Shown: one piece after another, positions 46,241-58,801 of the stretch
How the letters are laid out: the number at the start of each line of letters is the position of its first letter
Position numbering within the stretch: position 1 is the stretch's first letter
DNA from: Posidonia oceanica
Taxonomy: Eukaryota; Streptophyta; Magnoliopsida; Alismatales; Posidoniaceae
NCBI GenBank assembly: GCA_037176725.1
Contig: JAZBRS010000026.1
Span: 96,827,501 to 96,891,500, forward strand
Length of the DNA: 64,000 nucleotides
Direction of reading: 5' to 3'
Notes under the pieces: generated by a model
Database searches by the model: none
What the model was told of the DNA's origin: nothing
What the model saw: only the letters and a program-made list of their open reading frames with translations
Made by a program: the position numbers and the translations under genes

Positions 46241-48750
46241 ATGATCCGACCGCGTGCCAGGCCGGGGCGCTCTGCCGCGCGCCCTACCATGCATCCTCAG
46301 GCCCCTGCCCCTGTATATCCTCAGGCTAGACCACAGGCCCAAACCCCTACCTCCCTTTTAGGTAGACCCCCAATCAACTTACTAGCTAGGTCTCAGCCAG
46401 GGCCTCCAGCAACCTACAAGCAGCCTCACCCCTTTCCCCTTTGCCCAGCATATGCCCCTGTAGCCCCTCTTGTGCTCACAGCACAGGCCTCCATGGTTAT
46501 TGACTTAACCTGGGACCCCCATCGTGTGCCTTACGACTACGCCACGGCAACGTGCGCGGAAGTCATGCGATCGGGGAGGGTCTACAAGTCCGCAGCTCCG
46601 GTGGTAAGGCCCAGCCGTCCAACACCCACTGCACCCCCTCCAGTAAGCCAACCCGTAACACCTTCAGCATCAAGCCAACTTGCAGCACCCCTAGCATCAA
46701 GCCAACCCCCTGCACCTAGCCCTGTAGAGCCTACCCCCAAAGCATCTCCTTCTACCACTAGAAAGCCGCACCACAAGACCGACATCACCTCCCAACTTAG
46801 GAGGGTTAAAGCAGACATTTCAATTTGGGACCTTACACACTCCTCTTCCGAACACCGCGAGGCTTTCCTCTGAGTGTTCCAAGCAGCCCATGTGTCCCAA
46901 TCTATAGAACCCACGGCCTTGGAAAGCATGGTTGGCGTCATCGTGGAGCCCCAGATCATCTCTTTCACGAGCGATGAGCTGCCTTCAGTGGGGATTAATC
47001 ACAACTAGCCCTTGTTTGTCACGGTGCAATACAAAAACTTTCGCATTCCCCTATCGCTGGTTGATAACAGATCAGGTCTTAACGTCTGTCCCTTGTGCAC
47101 AGCAACCAGGCTCAGATTCAAAGCCGAGGATATCACCCCAGCGATAAAGCGAATGACAGCTTTTGACAACACCCACCATGATGCTCTAGGGATTCTAATT
47201 ATTCCTCTCGAGATTGGTCCGATTGTCTTCGATGTAGAGTTCTACATTGTCGACTTGGAGCCCAATTTCAATCTTCTGCTTGGGCGCCCTTGGCTGCATA
47301 AGCATCAGGTCATCCCTTCGACCCTCCACTGCATGATCAAGTTTCGCTGTGGCGACGATGTTATCATTGTCATGGCAGAAAACTTCGAGAAAGAGCGGAT
47401 CGAGGCGGTTGCACCTATTTCTTCACAGACTATCCCTTTTGACCCCAAACTTTCAAATGCTTTGTATCGAGTTAATCGGTGTGAGCCGGTTAACTTTATA
47501 TCCGATCTTGAACGCGTCAACTCCTTGGCCGTTCACAGCAACCCCTTTCAAATGGTCGAAAACGTCTGTCACAGGTAGGGCTATGTTAAGGGAACGCCGC
47601 TCAGGCGATACGGCCAAGGAATCGCCAAGCCAGTCCAAGCAGCAGAGCGAAGAGATTCTGAAGGACTCGGATATGGCTTGCAGTCCAGCAAAGATAAATG
47701 CATGCAGCCCAAGGATCAAAGCATCACCATCCTGCGGGACCTCACTAACTTTACTAGTGCAGGTACCCTTGATCCAAGCAGCAGTGAAGTCACAGAACAG
47801 CCAGTGTCATGCTTAAGCCCTCCGCTGCCAACAGAAGAATGGGTCTGCATCGAAGACTACTACTCAGATGAGGAGCAGTCTGGCATAGTCAAGGTAGCCC
47901 CAGCCAGCAGCAAGGATCAGCTCAGCGTGACAGCATCTCGGTCAGTTTGCTTGGCACTCACTGACGCAACAGCAGATTTGGTGGGCCCTATGGTGGGATT
48001 GACAGTTTCTCCTCTTCCTGCAACTTCACCAAGGTGACCGACAACCACAGCAGCACCTCCGAGGTCAAAAGCACGCCCTCCGGCACTGTCCAGCAATCTG
48101 CTTGTGACCGTAGCTACACCAGCATGGAAATCACCTTCTTCGACAGAGCAATCAGTCGGATCAGGCGGTAGTGTGACTCGAGCCTGCATTATTGATAGTG
48201 CCACAAGCAAGCCAGGTGGCTCTATCAGGCACACTGCTGTCAGCTTCAGCAGATCCCGCTTTGTGGAGGATGCTCATCGCCACTACAGGGAGACAACCAC
48301 TGTCACCCATGGGCACCGGCGTTTTGTCCCCAAGCATAGCAGCCCGGCCATCGATCCTCCGGAGGAGCACTTGTGCCTCCCCTCCAGCAACAGCAGTGAC
48401 CTTGGCAGCCGACCCAACAATAGTAAAGCAGGCACCCCAACCAGCAGCAGGCCTAGCGGTCGCCCAAGAGTCAGAGGTCACCGTCGCCTACTACGTCGAC
48501 TCTCCCTCGGATGAAGAGGAAGCGGCGACTGCAGAGGCTGAGGTTGACTTTGCGATGGGGGACTTGGAGCAACTTTTCCAAGAGCAGCTTGTGTCCCTGG
48601 CAGAGGACGTCGTAGAGCATGAAGTAGCATAGAAGAAGGGGAAAGTCGTGGCTACGGATCCCTCCATCATGGCCATTGAAGAGGATCCAGTGGCAGCAGC
48701 ACCCACTAGACCAGATGAGCTCATCACTCAATAGCCAGGCGGTGGGTCTA
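46241..48750 (+). pseudogene. Aspartic protease, G-patch remnant and linker of element A
   Basis: A Pro-rich spacer (46241-46870) leads to the protease at about 47000-47400: FRIPLSLVDNRSGLNVCPL, then DVEFYIVDLEPNFNLLLGRP. The active-site Asp is kept, but the following Gly is Arg (element B has the normal DNGS). A decayed G-patch (RRYGQGIAKPV, SEGLGYGL) follows at 47580-47690. An acidic/Ser-rich linker with YYVDSPSDEEE comes near 48500. Stops lie at 46871 (TGA), 47008 (TAG), 47576 (TAG) and 48035 (TGA). There is one frame change between about 48100 and 48450. Confidence 0.82.
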
Positions 48751-49180
48751 GGTGGTATGTGCAATCCACGCCCCACGCAGCACCGCAAGCATCAGCATCA
48801 GAAGAACCGCAAGCATTAGCACCAGCAGCATTAGCACAGCAAGCATCAGTATCCGCAGTACAACATGCATCAGCACCAGCATCACAGTAAGCAGTAGCAC
48901 CGCAATCATAAGCATCTACGGCACAGCAAGCATCAGCACAGCAGGCACCAGCATTAGCACCCACAGCATCACTATCCGCAGTACAACATGCATCAGCACC
49001 AGCAACACAACAAGTAGTACCACCGCAATCATCAGCATCTGCAGCATCAACATCGGTAGCACAGCAGGCAGCAGCATTAGTACCCACAGCGTCAGTATTC
49101 GCAGTACAACATGCATTAGCGTCGGTAGCATAGCAGGCACCAGCATTAGCACCTGCAGCACCAGCAACAGCATTTGCAGC
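48750..49180 (+). repeat. GCATCAGCA minisatellite in the linker of A
   Basis: Short units (AGCATCAGCACC, GCAGTACAACATGC, ACAGCAAGCA) repeat for 430 bases and encode Gln/Ala/Ser-rich protein in the pol frame. A longer period near 130 bases is visible (the AGTACAACATGCATCAGCACCAGCA block recurs at about 48860, 48980 and 49100). The equivalent part of B (61415-61560) is much shorter. The array is cut by LTR B. Confidence 0.85.
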
Positions 49181-49666
49181 AGTTGACACCCCATTTTGAC
49201 AGGCTGAATTAGTGGATCTCTCTGGTGGCTTCAAAACCCTCTCAAAACCCTAACCCAAAAACCATCCAAAAATCCTAGGAAAACCCATCCTTTCTTCAAC
49301 CTAGAAAACCATCCAAAAACCCTAGAAAACCTAGGTAAAACAATCCTAAAATCCCCCCAAAACCCTAAGCCAAAACCCGTTTCAAAACCAAACCCTAAAC
49401 TCAAACCAAACCCTAAACCAAAACCCATTTCAAACATTAAAACCCTAGAAAAAAACCTAGCTAAAACCCTAGGAAAAACTACACTTGAAACCCTAGGAAA
49501 AACTTAGCAAAAACCCTAGGAAAAACTACACTTGAAACCCTAAGAAAAATCAAGCAAAAACCCTAGGAAAAACCTCCCAAAACCCTAGATCACATCCCCC
49601 TAAACCCTAGAAACACTAGGTCACAAAATCCCTCCAAATTCAAGTCATTATCCTTCCTATCTCTCC

Positions 49667-49745
49667 TCATTATTCTTTTCTCTCTCCTGATTATCCTTTT
49701 CTCTCTCCTCATTATCCTTTTCTCTTTCCTAATTATCCTCCCCCT
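49667..49745 (+). repeat. 26-bp pyrimidine tandem repeat
   Basis: About three and a half units of ATTATCCTTTTCTCTCTCCT lie in a row. On the minus strand they read as a repeated Arg/Lys/Glu frame, which is an artefact. Confidence 0.8.
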
Positions 49746-49779
49746 CTCTTCTTCTCCCTCCTTCTTCAAACTCATCATC

Positions 49780-50640
49780 AGCCCCATTTAACACTTCTTA
49801 AAACAATTAAAGAGAAAATTCCAACCAAAAAATAAATCAAACACTTAAAAAATAATTCAAAAGAAAATCTAATTAAAAACAAATCAAAACAATCCAAAAA
49901 TAGTTAAAACTAATTAAAAACAAATTAAAACAAACTAAAAGACTTAAAAACGATCTAAAACAATTAAAAAACAAATTTCAAAACTTAAAGACAATTAAAA
50001 CAAATCAAGACCCATTAAAACAATTAAAGAAGCAAACATAAGAAAAAACCATTGAAAACCCTTAAAAAGAAAAACAATCTAAAAATCCAACCAAAAACTT
50101 TAAAACAATCAAAGAAAAACTAAAACAACTAACAAACTTAAAATCAAAAGGAAAAACTTAAATAATCAAAACAATTAAAAAACATTAAGAAGACAATTAA
50201 GGAAAAAAAATCAAAAGTTTAAGAAAAACAACTAAAAAGCTTAGAGAACAATCAGGAAAAAAGAACAAACAAAAACAATTAAAAAAAAGAAAAGCATAAG
50301 AAAAACAATCAAAAACCCTAATTAAAATTTTTTTTAACAAAGAAACAAATAATCAAAGGAAGAAAAAGAAGAAAACACAGAAGGATAAAACCAATTAAAA
50401 AAAACTTAAACAAATTAACAAACTTGAAAACAATTAAAATCAAAAGGGAGAAACTTAATCAAATTAAAAAAACTTAAAAATAATTAACAAACTTAAAATT
50501 GAAAAGAAAAACTTAAAATCAAAAAACAAACTTAAATCAAGAAGAAAATTTAAACAATTAAAACAATCAGGAAAAGAAAACTTTAAAAAAAAACTATTAA
50601 CAAAATTAAAAGAATAATTAAAAGGAAGACCTAAAAATAA
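49780..50640 (+). repeat. A-rich, strand-asymmetric block in LTR B
   Basis: About 860 bases consist mainly of AAAACAATTAAAA, AACTTAAAA and AAATCAAAA words, with very little G and few long T runs on the plus strand. LTR A has no matching block between its CCCTAGG-rich start and its C/T tract, so B has gained it or A has lost it. Confidence 0.85.
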
Positions 50641-53600
50641 TTACTTAAAACTCTAAAACAAATCCAACTTTAAAAACCAAAACCCAAATTCTTTTTCTTT
50701 TCTTCTTCTTTCTTTTCTTTCTTCTTCTTTTTTCTCCTTCTTTTCCTCCTTTCCTTTCCCTTTTATTTTTCCTTTTCTCCACCTCCAAGGCCCGGCCGAT
50801 TCTCCTTCTTCCTCTTCTTTTTCTTTTTTCTTTTCCTACTATGCTCTCAGCCTGGCCCAAAACCCCTCCTTCTTCCTTCTCTTCTTCTTCTTTCTTCCTC
50901 CTCCTCTCATAGCAAAAAACAACAGATCTCGCCCTCCTTTTTTTTCAAACCTCCGGCTGACACCATAGACTTCCTGGCCATCCTCCTGATAGCCTCCATC
51001 ACCACGACCCACGAGCTCCATACCCTGCCACCCAAAAGACCAAAGACCAAGACCAATTCCCTTTCACCTTGACCGATAGACACAGAGAGAGGGAGGAGAA
51101 GAACAAAACCAGATTTCCAGAAGAAAAATACACACACTCAAACCCAGAACCCTATTGCCTTTCTTGTGTACGCTCCAGAGCCAAAAACACCCAAGAATTC
51201 ACCCTGAGATCCCCCTTCAATGCCCATTTTCTCCTCACTTCACAGAGCAGCCATCTTCAGCCCCAGACCAACACCACAGCTCTCACCATCCACCCAAACC
51301 TCTCCAGTAGACTCCTAGAACAACCACCTCCCTGAGCCAACCCTCACTTCAGCCCCAAACCACCCATAGTCCCCACGAACCACCACAAACACCTACATCC
51401 AGATTTTGCCCAAATTTCCAAAACTCTCACCAGCCTTCCTCAGACCTTTCCACCCCAATCAAATCACTCCACCACGCTCCTAGGACCTCCACCAACGCAG
51501 AGGGACTTTCCCTTCAGCCCGGAGAGCCATAGAACACCCCGACGACCTCAGCCCCACTGCCGGCCACCCAAAAATCTCAGATCCCACTCTGGCCATCGCA
51601 ACTCGCTTCTGAGGCCACTTGGAGCACCGCCTATACGCGTGCAACCCGTCGGCACTGCCCAGCTGCCCTTTCAGCCCTCCGAGCACCGCAGCGACCCACC
51701 ACCGGACTACCGCGAGCCACTGACGTTGCTGGCCCTCCTCAGCCTTCACCGTAGGTAAATCGATGTACATTTAATTTCCTTGTATGCATGCCATGCTTTA
51801 CAGCATTTTATATAGATTTTTGCTGCATTGTGTCATTTTTTGGGCCTCGCCGGAGTTCCCTTCTTCTCCGGCGACGTTCACCGCTGCCGCCGCTCATCGC
51901 ACACCCTGGATCACTGCGCCGCCTCCGCTCGCCTCCAAATCACCTCGCCAGATGTCTAGAAGCCTCGCCGAGCTCCACCCGTGCCTGCAGCTCGCCATGC
52001 GCCACCGCTCCTCCGCCGGCACAGTGCCTGGACGTGCGAAGGAGATGACACTGTTCCCTTATTTTCTTTTTTCAAAACTTGAATATAGTTTAAAGCTTGC
52101 ATTGAAATAAATTTTGTTAGTTTATTTTTATTACGTTTAGGTCTTGTGTTTGTTTAGAAATCATTTAAATCTGAATGAAAACTTTATTGCATTGCTTTTA
52201 ATTTCAGTTATTTCTTTTTATTACTTTTTGATCCTTCTGTAATTCAAATAGTTTTAATTTCTTTTACTTCTAGTCCATTAGCTTGTTTTATTTACTTTCA
52301 AGTCTTGCAGTTGATTAATATCATTTAAATGTTTGTTTTTATCTTATTACATTACATTTAACTTCTGCAACTTATTATATTTGCACTTAGGTCCTCTGTT
52401 GATTTATCATGTCATTTAAATGCATTTATTATCTTATTACATTGTGTTAAAATCCTCTATTTATTTTAAATTGCATCTAAGTCCTGTTTCAGTTCATGAA
52501 TGTCATTTATTTCTCTTTTTTACCTTACTACATTGCAATGAGGCCCCTGAACTTAATTTATTTGCCTTGCAGTCCTCAATTGGTTGATGTTTGATTTAAT
52601 TTGCATTTACTATCTTATTGCATTGCATAAAACCCCTATAGGTTGCATTATTTGCATTTTAGTCCCCAGACCATGCATGCATTCATTTAAATTGCATTTT
52701 TACCTTACTGCATTGCATTTTGGTCCCTAATTTTTTTTTATTTTGCACATCAGTCCATCAGTAGTTTACGATTTCATGTAATCTGCATTTAAATCATACT
52801 GCATTGCTAAAAAACACAAAAATATGCTGTAATTGCACTTAAGTCCACATTCTGTGAATCAGTAGTTTAAATTTGCATATTTCATTGCATATAAAACCCA
52901 CAAAAATTCTGTAATTGCACATTAGTCCTCAGAGCATTCATCTTTCATTTAATTTCTGTTTCTTATCTTATTGCATTGCTAAAAAATCCAAAAACTTGTT
53001 TTATTTGCATTTTAGTCCTCCATGCATTTAAATACCATGTTAGTTGCATTTCAAACCACATTGCATTGTTAAAAAGCTCCACAGTTTTCTGAAATTGCAC
53101 ATAAGTCCATGTTTTTCAACTTTTACAAGTTTGCATGCTTTCCTTGCATTGCACTTAGGCCTTGTAAGTTTTTAAAAACTGCATTTAGGTCCTCTTCTTG
53201 CATTTTTGCATGCATGCATCCTAATTAGCATTGCATTTAGCTCATGCACCCCTGCATTAGCATTCTTGCATACATATGCACTGTTTTACATCCATGTAGG
53301 GACATTTTGCACATAGGACCCGGTAGTTTTCCAAAATTGCACTTAGGTCCCTACATTGCATTCCTACATGCATTTGCACTCCCATATCATCAGTCATTGC
53401 TCTCCTACATTCATTCAAGCATCCTCAGCATTCTTGCATGCATACATCCTGTTCTGCACACCCTTAGGGACAATTTGCACTTAGATCCCTACCTTTTCTG
53501 GCCCTTGAGCCTTCTGACTTGAAATCTGAATAACTTTTGATCGGACCGTTGGATTTTCACAATCTTACTGTCCAGGTCTTCCTGGTTGAGTGATCTTCCA

Positions 53601-54706
53601 TTCTAACCAAAGTTATCTCGAATCAGGCCTCAGATTCTCAAGATAAGTCCATCTGAAGCACAACACATCATGTCACTTGCATTGCATGCATTGTTTTCGC
53701 ACTGCGTTTTCCGTGCATGTAGATTAGGACTCCCCCTCTTGCCTATCTACTATACTTCCTCTTTTCGCTTCTTCTTAGTGTCTTTGGGTTGAGTTTCTCC
53801 TCAGATTCACTACTGATCGCGGCCTTCTTCCCCGTTTTCCACTATCCGATTGCACCGTGAGCTTTGGGCAGTGTGCAAGATACATCGTGAGACGGTTTAG
53901 CGGGAAACAGTCATAGGATAGTGGTGATCCCTCTGCTTGCTTTCTTTCCCCTTTGCAGGTCTTCACACCTGTATCGTGCGGTCCTTAACTGGTGTTTGTT
54001 TTCATACTTACATCTCTTGCCCCTCTTTACTTGTTTTATTTCCCCTTTGCATGTTTTCACACCTGCATTGCCTGGCTTTTACGACGTTTTGTTTCCGCAC
54101 TTGCAACACTTGTTTTCCTTCGCATTTGCACCGTTTTGCATGCCCACTTTCATTTCTCGCACTATTTTGCATGTTTGCTGTTTTTTTTTTTTGCATGTCG
54201 CTTGCATGTGTATGGTTTTATCGCTGATTTGTTTTATCGCTTGCATCTGCATTAGGGCAGTGATGCTTATTGCCTGGAGTTCTCACGGACCAAGGTTCGC
54301 CCGGTTCAGAACACAGACAGCGCTGCTGAGCACTTAGCTTGCACGTTTAATTGCTTGCACGCATTCTATCACTTAGAACACACATTTGAGCATCTAATTA
54401 GGCATTCATGGCACTTAGGCATTCAAAGCATGTATTTCCCTGCATATGCGAGCGTAAGCCTAGAAAGATCGATTCTCGAGCGTGTTGGGGGTGCCTAACA
54501 CCTTCCCCGCACGTAACAGGAGTCCTTGCCCTTTCTCATGGCCCATAATGACCATATTGCCCTTATCCTAGGTACGAGTCACATCATTTGCATCTCATTG
54601 CTTCCCTTTTCATTTGCATTGCATCGCATTGCATCTTTTGCTTGGTTTTGCATGTTTATTCATGCATTTCCCCGATTTTCCTTGTCTCTCAACTTAATAG
54701 ACACGG

Positions 54707-54720
54707 TGGCGACTTTGATT
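54707..54720 (+). other. Primer-binding-site-like motif upstream of the LTR end (B)
   Basis: TGGCGACTTTGATT lies about 170 bases before the main site and corresponds to 41908 in element A. Confidence 0.5.
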
Positions 54721-54878
54721 TGTCTTATCTTCTTCTCTTCTTTTTTTTCCCCTTTTTAAGTGTTTTCGAGTCAAGTCTTCCCTCTCGGACACACCCGCTA
54801 ATAGTGAACCTGATTCCGATCGGTGCACGCGAGCTTTGGCAACGTACATGGTTGATCCAAACACCGGGATCGCTACAT

Positions 54879-54896
54879 GGGCGACTCCACTGGGGA
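54879..54896 (+). other. Primer-binding site of element B
   Basis: GGGCGACTCCACTGGGGA comes just after the LTR's CTACA end. It is the Ogre-type Arg-tRNA site with one base change at the start, and agrees in position with 42071 in A. Confidence 0.75.
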
Positions 54897-56514
54897 TACT
54901 AGACTCCAGCTTTCGTTTTGGCTTTTTCGCCGCTTGGGTTTTGCTTCCTTTGCTTGCTTTGTGCCATTGCCTTGTTTATTTGCTCGCTCGCCCGTGTCGA
55001 TTCCTAGCAAGTCGCACAGTGGCAACTTTGCTAAGGATTCAGACTCCGATTTTCCTTCTTGGCTCTTTGCTTGCATTGTTTTGCTTGCTTTGCCTGCTCT
55101 TTGCTCTCCCCTTTCTTTGTGTTTTTCCAATATTTTCAAGTCGAGTTTTCTCCCCGGATTCACTACTAATTGCGACCCCCCCTCTATCTCACAACACGAT
55201 CGCATCGCGAGCTATGGTAGCGTGCAAGACCCATTGTGATCGGGCACGGGAAACGGTCACAGGACAGTAGAGACCTCGCTGAAGAAACCCGACTCTGGCT
55301 TTTGATTTGGCTTTCTCGCCACTTGGCTTTTACATATTTGTTTGCAATGTCTGTTTTTGCATGCCTTGACTGCTTGCTTAGCTCCCCTTTAATTGCCTTA
55401 TTCATTTACTTATCGCACCGCTCTTTAATTATTATCTCAGCATTTATTTACTTTACTTGCTTTATTCGCTGTTTTAATTCAAGTACTTCCCTTATTCCAG
55501 CATTCCATTGCCATGCTTGCGTGATTATTGCTTTAATTCATGCCTTTTGTCTGATGCTTGGTTTATCTTACACAAGTATGCTATGTCACTACACTAATGC
55601 ACATGCTATGCCTTACATGCCTTTTGTTGTACTGATTGTTTTCCACTTTCACTAAGCATGTCCACAACACTAGCACATGCCATGAACATGTCTTTTGCAG
55701 TGATGTATGTCGTTTGCTTGCCATGCTTGGGTGATTTTCTTCCCTTTTTTTTGCATTAAGCCTAAGGACAATTAGAGACTGATTGCTTCCCCCACGGCTA
55801 ATTAAAAATGGCAAGTAAAAATAAAATCTAGGATCAACTAGAGCCATCAACACACTTGCACCCCCTTGAGTTAATAAAATACGTAAGATAAACGACTCTA
55901 ATCATTTGCTTGAAGCATCATATAGGGCATGCATTTTCTCATCTGAGTCCACCTATCAGTCTGTGAAGGATGGTCTTGGCCTCTTGCCCTAAGGCTTTGG
56001 TATGGCGTAAGTCGGTCGGTCTGTCCCCCCTTGTCAAGGGTCGTCTCGGTGCTAGTGGAGGGTACCACCCACGCTTCGACGGGGTCGAGGCCACCAACGC
56101 ACCACCCTATTATTACCGGAGCTTTGGACCAGGATTTAGACAGGGGACCTACTTTTCTGGCTTGAGTCGGTGACCTGTACACCTGTGAGTATCCGAAGTA
56201 GACTACCTACTAGGAAACACTAGATTGGTGAGAGAGAGCATGCTAGAAAGCATACATATCATTCATGCCACAACTTAATGCATTTACATTTCATTTTCTG
56301 TTACTAATCCCAATTTCTGTTGTGTCCCTCACAGAGTTCAGTGAGTGAGTTCCCTAGCTAGAGCTCAAGTCCCTCCTCTTACTGACACATTTGCTGAGAC
56401 ACCTGTGCTTGACCATCTCCTTTCGAGCTATTCGCTTTTGCGATCATAGCTCCTCTTAGAACTCGTCCACTTTCTGCTCGTTGTACCCCTATTTTGACTC
56501 GCTCTCGGTCAGCA
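54897..56514 (+). other. Untranslated leader of element B
   Basis: No gene is supported over 1.6 kb. The content is TTTGCTTGC-rich repeats, then a conserved 750-base block before gag shared with element A. The frames on either strand show no domain. Confidence 0.65.
55020..55039 (+). other. Second, decayed primer-binding-site-like motif in the leader of B
   Basis: TGGCAACTTTGCTAAGGATT lies 141 bases after the main site. It corresponds to the better-preserved copy at 42251 in element A, which shows that the duplication is older than the split of A and B. Confidence 0.55.
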
Positions 56515-58563
56515 ATGGCCCAGTGCACCATCGAACCCCTGCTTACCTTTGCCACGGAGGCAATTTCCGCTTCAGTCCCTTCGACTCCCATTTCCAACCC
56601 TTCTATGCCCCTCGTGACACCAGGGTTTCCCCCTCTGTCGCCTAGGGCACCCCAGTATGTTGTGGGGCATTGGCAGACGTTCGCTCCTCTGGATCTAGTC
56701 GCTGAGTCTATCTTGATGACCACCACTCGCCTTCCGGAGGCGCCTCTGACCCCTCCTTCCCAGGGATACGTCACTTTTGACACCCCTTCTGCTGCTGCAG
56801 TGACCCTTGCCATAGGACTTCAACCTTCTGGACAGTCTGTACCTCTTGGCTCTGGCCCCCTGCCAGCGCTGCACTTCAGTGTTCCCACTGACAGGACACT
56901 TGAAGAGTAGTACCAGCATCTGATGGAAACTACCCAGCAGCTGCAGGGCATGGCTCTATCAGTCCGCCCTTCTTTTATTCTTGCTGGTCTTGAGATCCCT
57001 ATGTGGCTTGCTACCGCATATCATGCATTTCATTCTACACTTCCGCCTAGACCATCGTCTCAACTACTCATAGTTCTGGCGGTGGGGGCACGTATCCTGC
57101 CTCTTGCATCTGCACAACACCACACACAGCATGCTCCTCTACCACCTGGTGGCCAGTCCTTCGGGCTGGTTGGAGTGCAGTATCTTGCAAGCCCACCGCC
57201 CGGCACCACACCGGTGCGGTCGCTGCTGCTCCAGCACTCTACACCCACTGCACAGCATGTCATCTATCCGCCTCCCTTGCATCAGGCTCAGACATCAGCA
57301 TGCATTCCCCTTTACACTCCACCACTGCATAGGTATGCCAGCCATCACGTCGCATCACTAGGCGATGTGATGGTGGATCTAGAGGAGCACCTCGGTGCGA
57401 CCCAATCGGCGTACGTGGTTCTTGCCCCCGCTGTCCCATCACCTCTGGTAGCTAATCCGGACCCCATCAATAACAAGATGGATGTTCTAGAGAAAGCACT
57501 ACGTCTAGTGCAGGGTACAGACCACCAGACCTACTAGTTCCGGGACCTCTACTATTTCCCAGAGGCGGTACTCCCACCAAAGTTCAAGATCCCGAACTTT
57601 GAGAAATATGATGGTAGGGGCTGCCCCATAGCCCATCTGAAGGCGTATTGCGGTGATCTCGCCCAGCTTCAGGCTGACGAGAGGTTGCTGATCTGCCTGT
57701 TCCAAAAGAGTTTGTCCAATCCAGCCCTCAAGTGGTTCACGTCACTTGACATGACTGTGATCAAGACTTGGAACGACCTAAGCCAGGCATTCCTAGAACA
57801 ATATTCCTTCAACCTCGACCTAGTCCCAAAGCACGCGGACCTGGTCGCAACCAAGCAAAACCCTGGCTAGCCGTTCGGGGAGTACGTCAGCTGCTAGCAC
57901 GCCCTTGCTTCACAAGTTCAAGATAGGCCCTCTGATGAGGAATCTATCAAGATCGTTATCAAAGGGGCGCAGCCATCCACCGGAGCTCTACTTAGCATCC
58001 AACCCGTCACGACCTTCACTGCACTGATCTGAGCTGGCACTCGCGTAGAGAGTTCGTTGCGGAGTGACAACTTCCTTGCACTCTCTGTGCTTGCCAAGCA
58101 GGCCTCCGCCAGCAGTAACAGTAGCGGCAGCAGCACCACCAACAACAACAGCGGCAGCAACAACAATCGTCCCAAGAAGAAGGATCCGCCGAAACCCACT
58201 GTTGCATATGTCCACTCTCTTGCTGCGCCTGTTCATCTAGCATCTTGGCCTGCCTCTCCTCAAATCTTTTACGCACCTGCACCTAGGGCACACCCCACAC
58301 CACAGATCACTACCACCGCTCGACCGGTCTATCCTGCTGTACCAGTTCAGCAAGGACAATACCAAAGGCAGAGACAGCCACCCACTGAGAAGCGAAAGTT
58401 TGCCCCACTGGTGGAACCGCTGAATACCGTCCTCCCGAAGGTTGCATTGCTCCTGAACTTTTTGAAAGTTCGCCCGCCACCAAAACCACTACCACATTGG
58501 TTTAAGGCGAACCTTTTCTGCAATTTCCATCGAAGCGCTGGGCATTCGACGGATAACTGCTAA
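56515..58563 (+). pseudogene. Gag of element B
   Basis: One frame can be followed from the ATG at 56515 (MAQCTIEPLL) to the TAA at 58561. A long Pro/Ser-rich N-terminal part precedes the gag core at 57560-57870 (NFEKYDGRGCPIAHLKAYCG, LKWFTSLDMTVIKTWNDLSQ, FLEQYSFNLDL). A Ser/Asn-rich and basic linker comes next (NRPKKKDPPKP). The segment ends with FCNFHRSAGHSTDNC, a CX2HX4HX4C finger variant typical of this group. Stops lie at 56908, 57535, 57868 and 57895 (all TAG) and 58030 (TGA). The TAA at 58561 falls just after the finger. Compared with A, sequence is lost between 58563 and about 58640. Confidence 0.88.
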
Positions 58564-58801
58564 CATTGTTCGCCAGCCCCTACTGGAGCACTCCTATCCG
58601 AGAGGTGCAGTGACCTTGGGAATCCATTCTCTTTTCCCTTCTGGGTCTCCCAGCTCTGTGGTAGACCCTTCTGAGCTTATCCATGATGTTTCTACCCCCT
58701 TTCCAGTCTCCCTCTACCTCACGACTGTCGCCGGCTCTGAGTCGGGCATTCATATGATCTGACCGTGCGCCTGGCCGGAGCGTTCTTCTACACCGCCCAC
58801 C

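Larger units (their letters stand above)
37495..49180 (+). mobile_element. Ogre-like Ty3 retrotransposon A, 5' part (LTR, leader, gag, protease)
   Basis: A 4.6-kb LTR, an Arg-tRNA-type primer-binding site, a 1.8-kb leader, gag and protease lie in order on the plus strand. RT onward is missing: at 49181 the LTR of element B begins within A's low-complexity linker. The element sits in element C, whose pol stops just before it. The rest of A is probably right of the window if B is nested in it. Confidence 0.82.
49181..54877 (+). repeat. 5' LTR of element B
   Basis: The opening AGTTGACACCCCATTTTGAC aligns with TGTAGACACCCCATTTTGG of LTR A (first T changed to A). The end CTACA at 54877 is followed by the primer-binding site. 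In order it holds AAACCCTAG-rich sequence (49220-49620), pyrimidine repeats, an A-rich block (49780-50640), a C/T block, GC-rich sequence (51300-52050), GCATTGCATTT-type repeats (52110-53480) and the conserved block 53510-53660. Open frames here are by-products of composition. Confidence 0.78.

Noticed and set aside
48728..49234. 168-codon Cys/Ala-rich minus-strand frame resembling a cysteine-rich peptide
   Set aside because: It is the antisense of the GCATCAGCA minisatellite in the A linker. Its regular Cys spacing follows from the DNA repeat.
49220..49620. AAACCCTA-rich stretch that looks like interstitial telomere sequence
   Set aside because: The spacing is irregular and the usual word is AAACCCTAGGAAAA, not a CCCTAAA array. 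It is part of LTR B, and a shorter similar stretch opens LTR A.
37495..54877. LTR A and LTR B as the two LTRs of one short element
   Set aside because: They differ by more than 1 kb in length and by many substitutions. B's LTR is followed by its own primer-binding site, leader and gag, and no polypurine tract precedes it.
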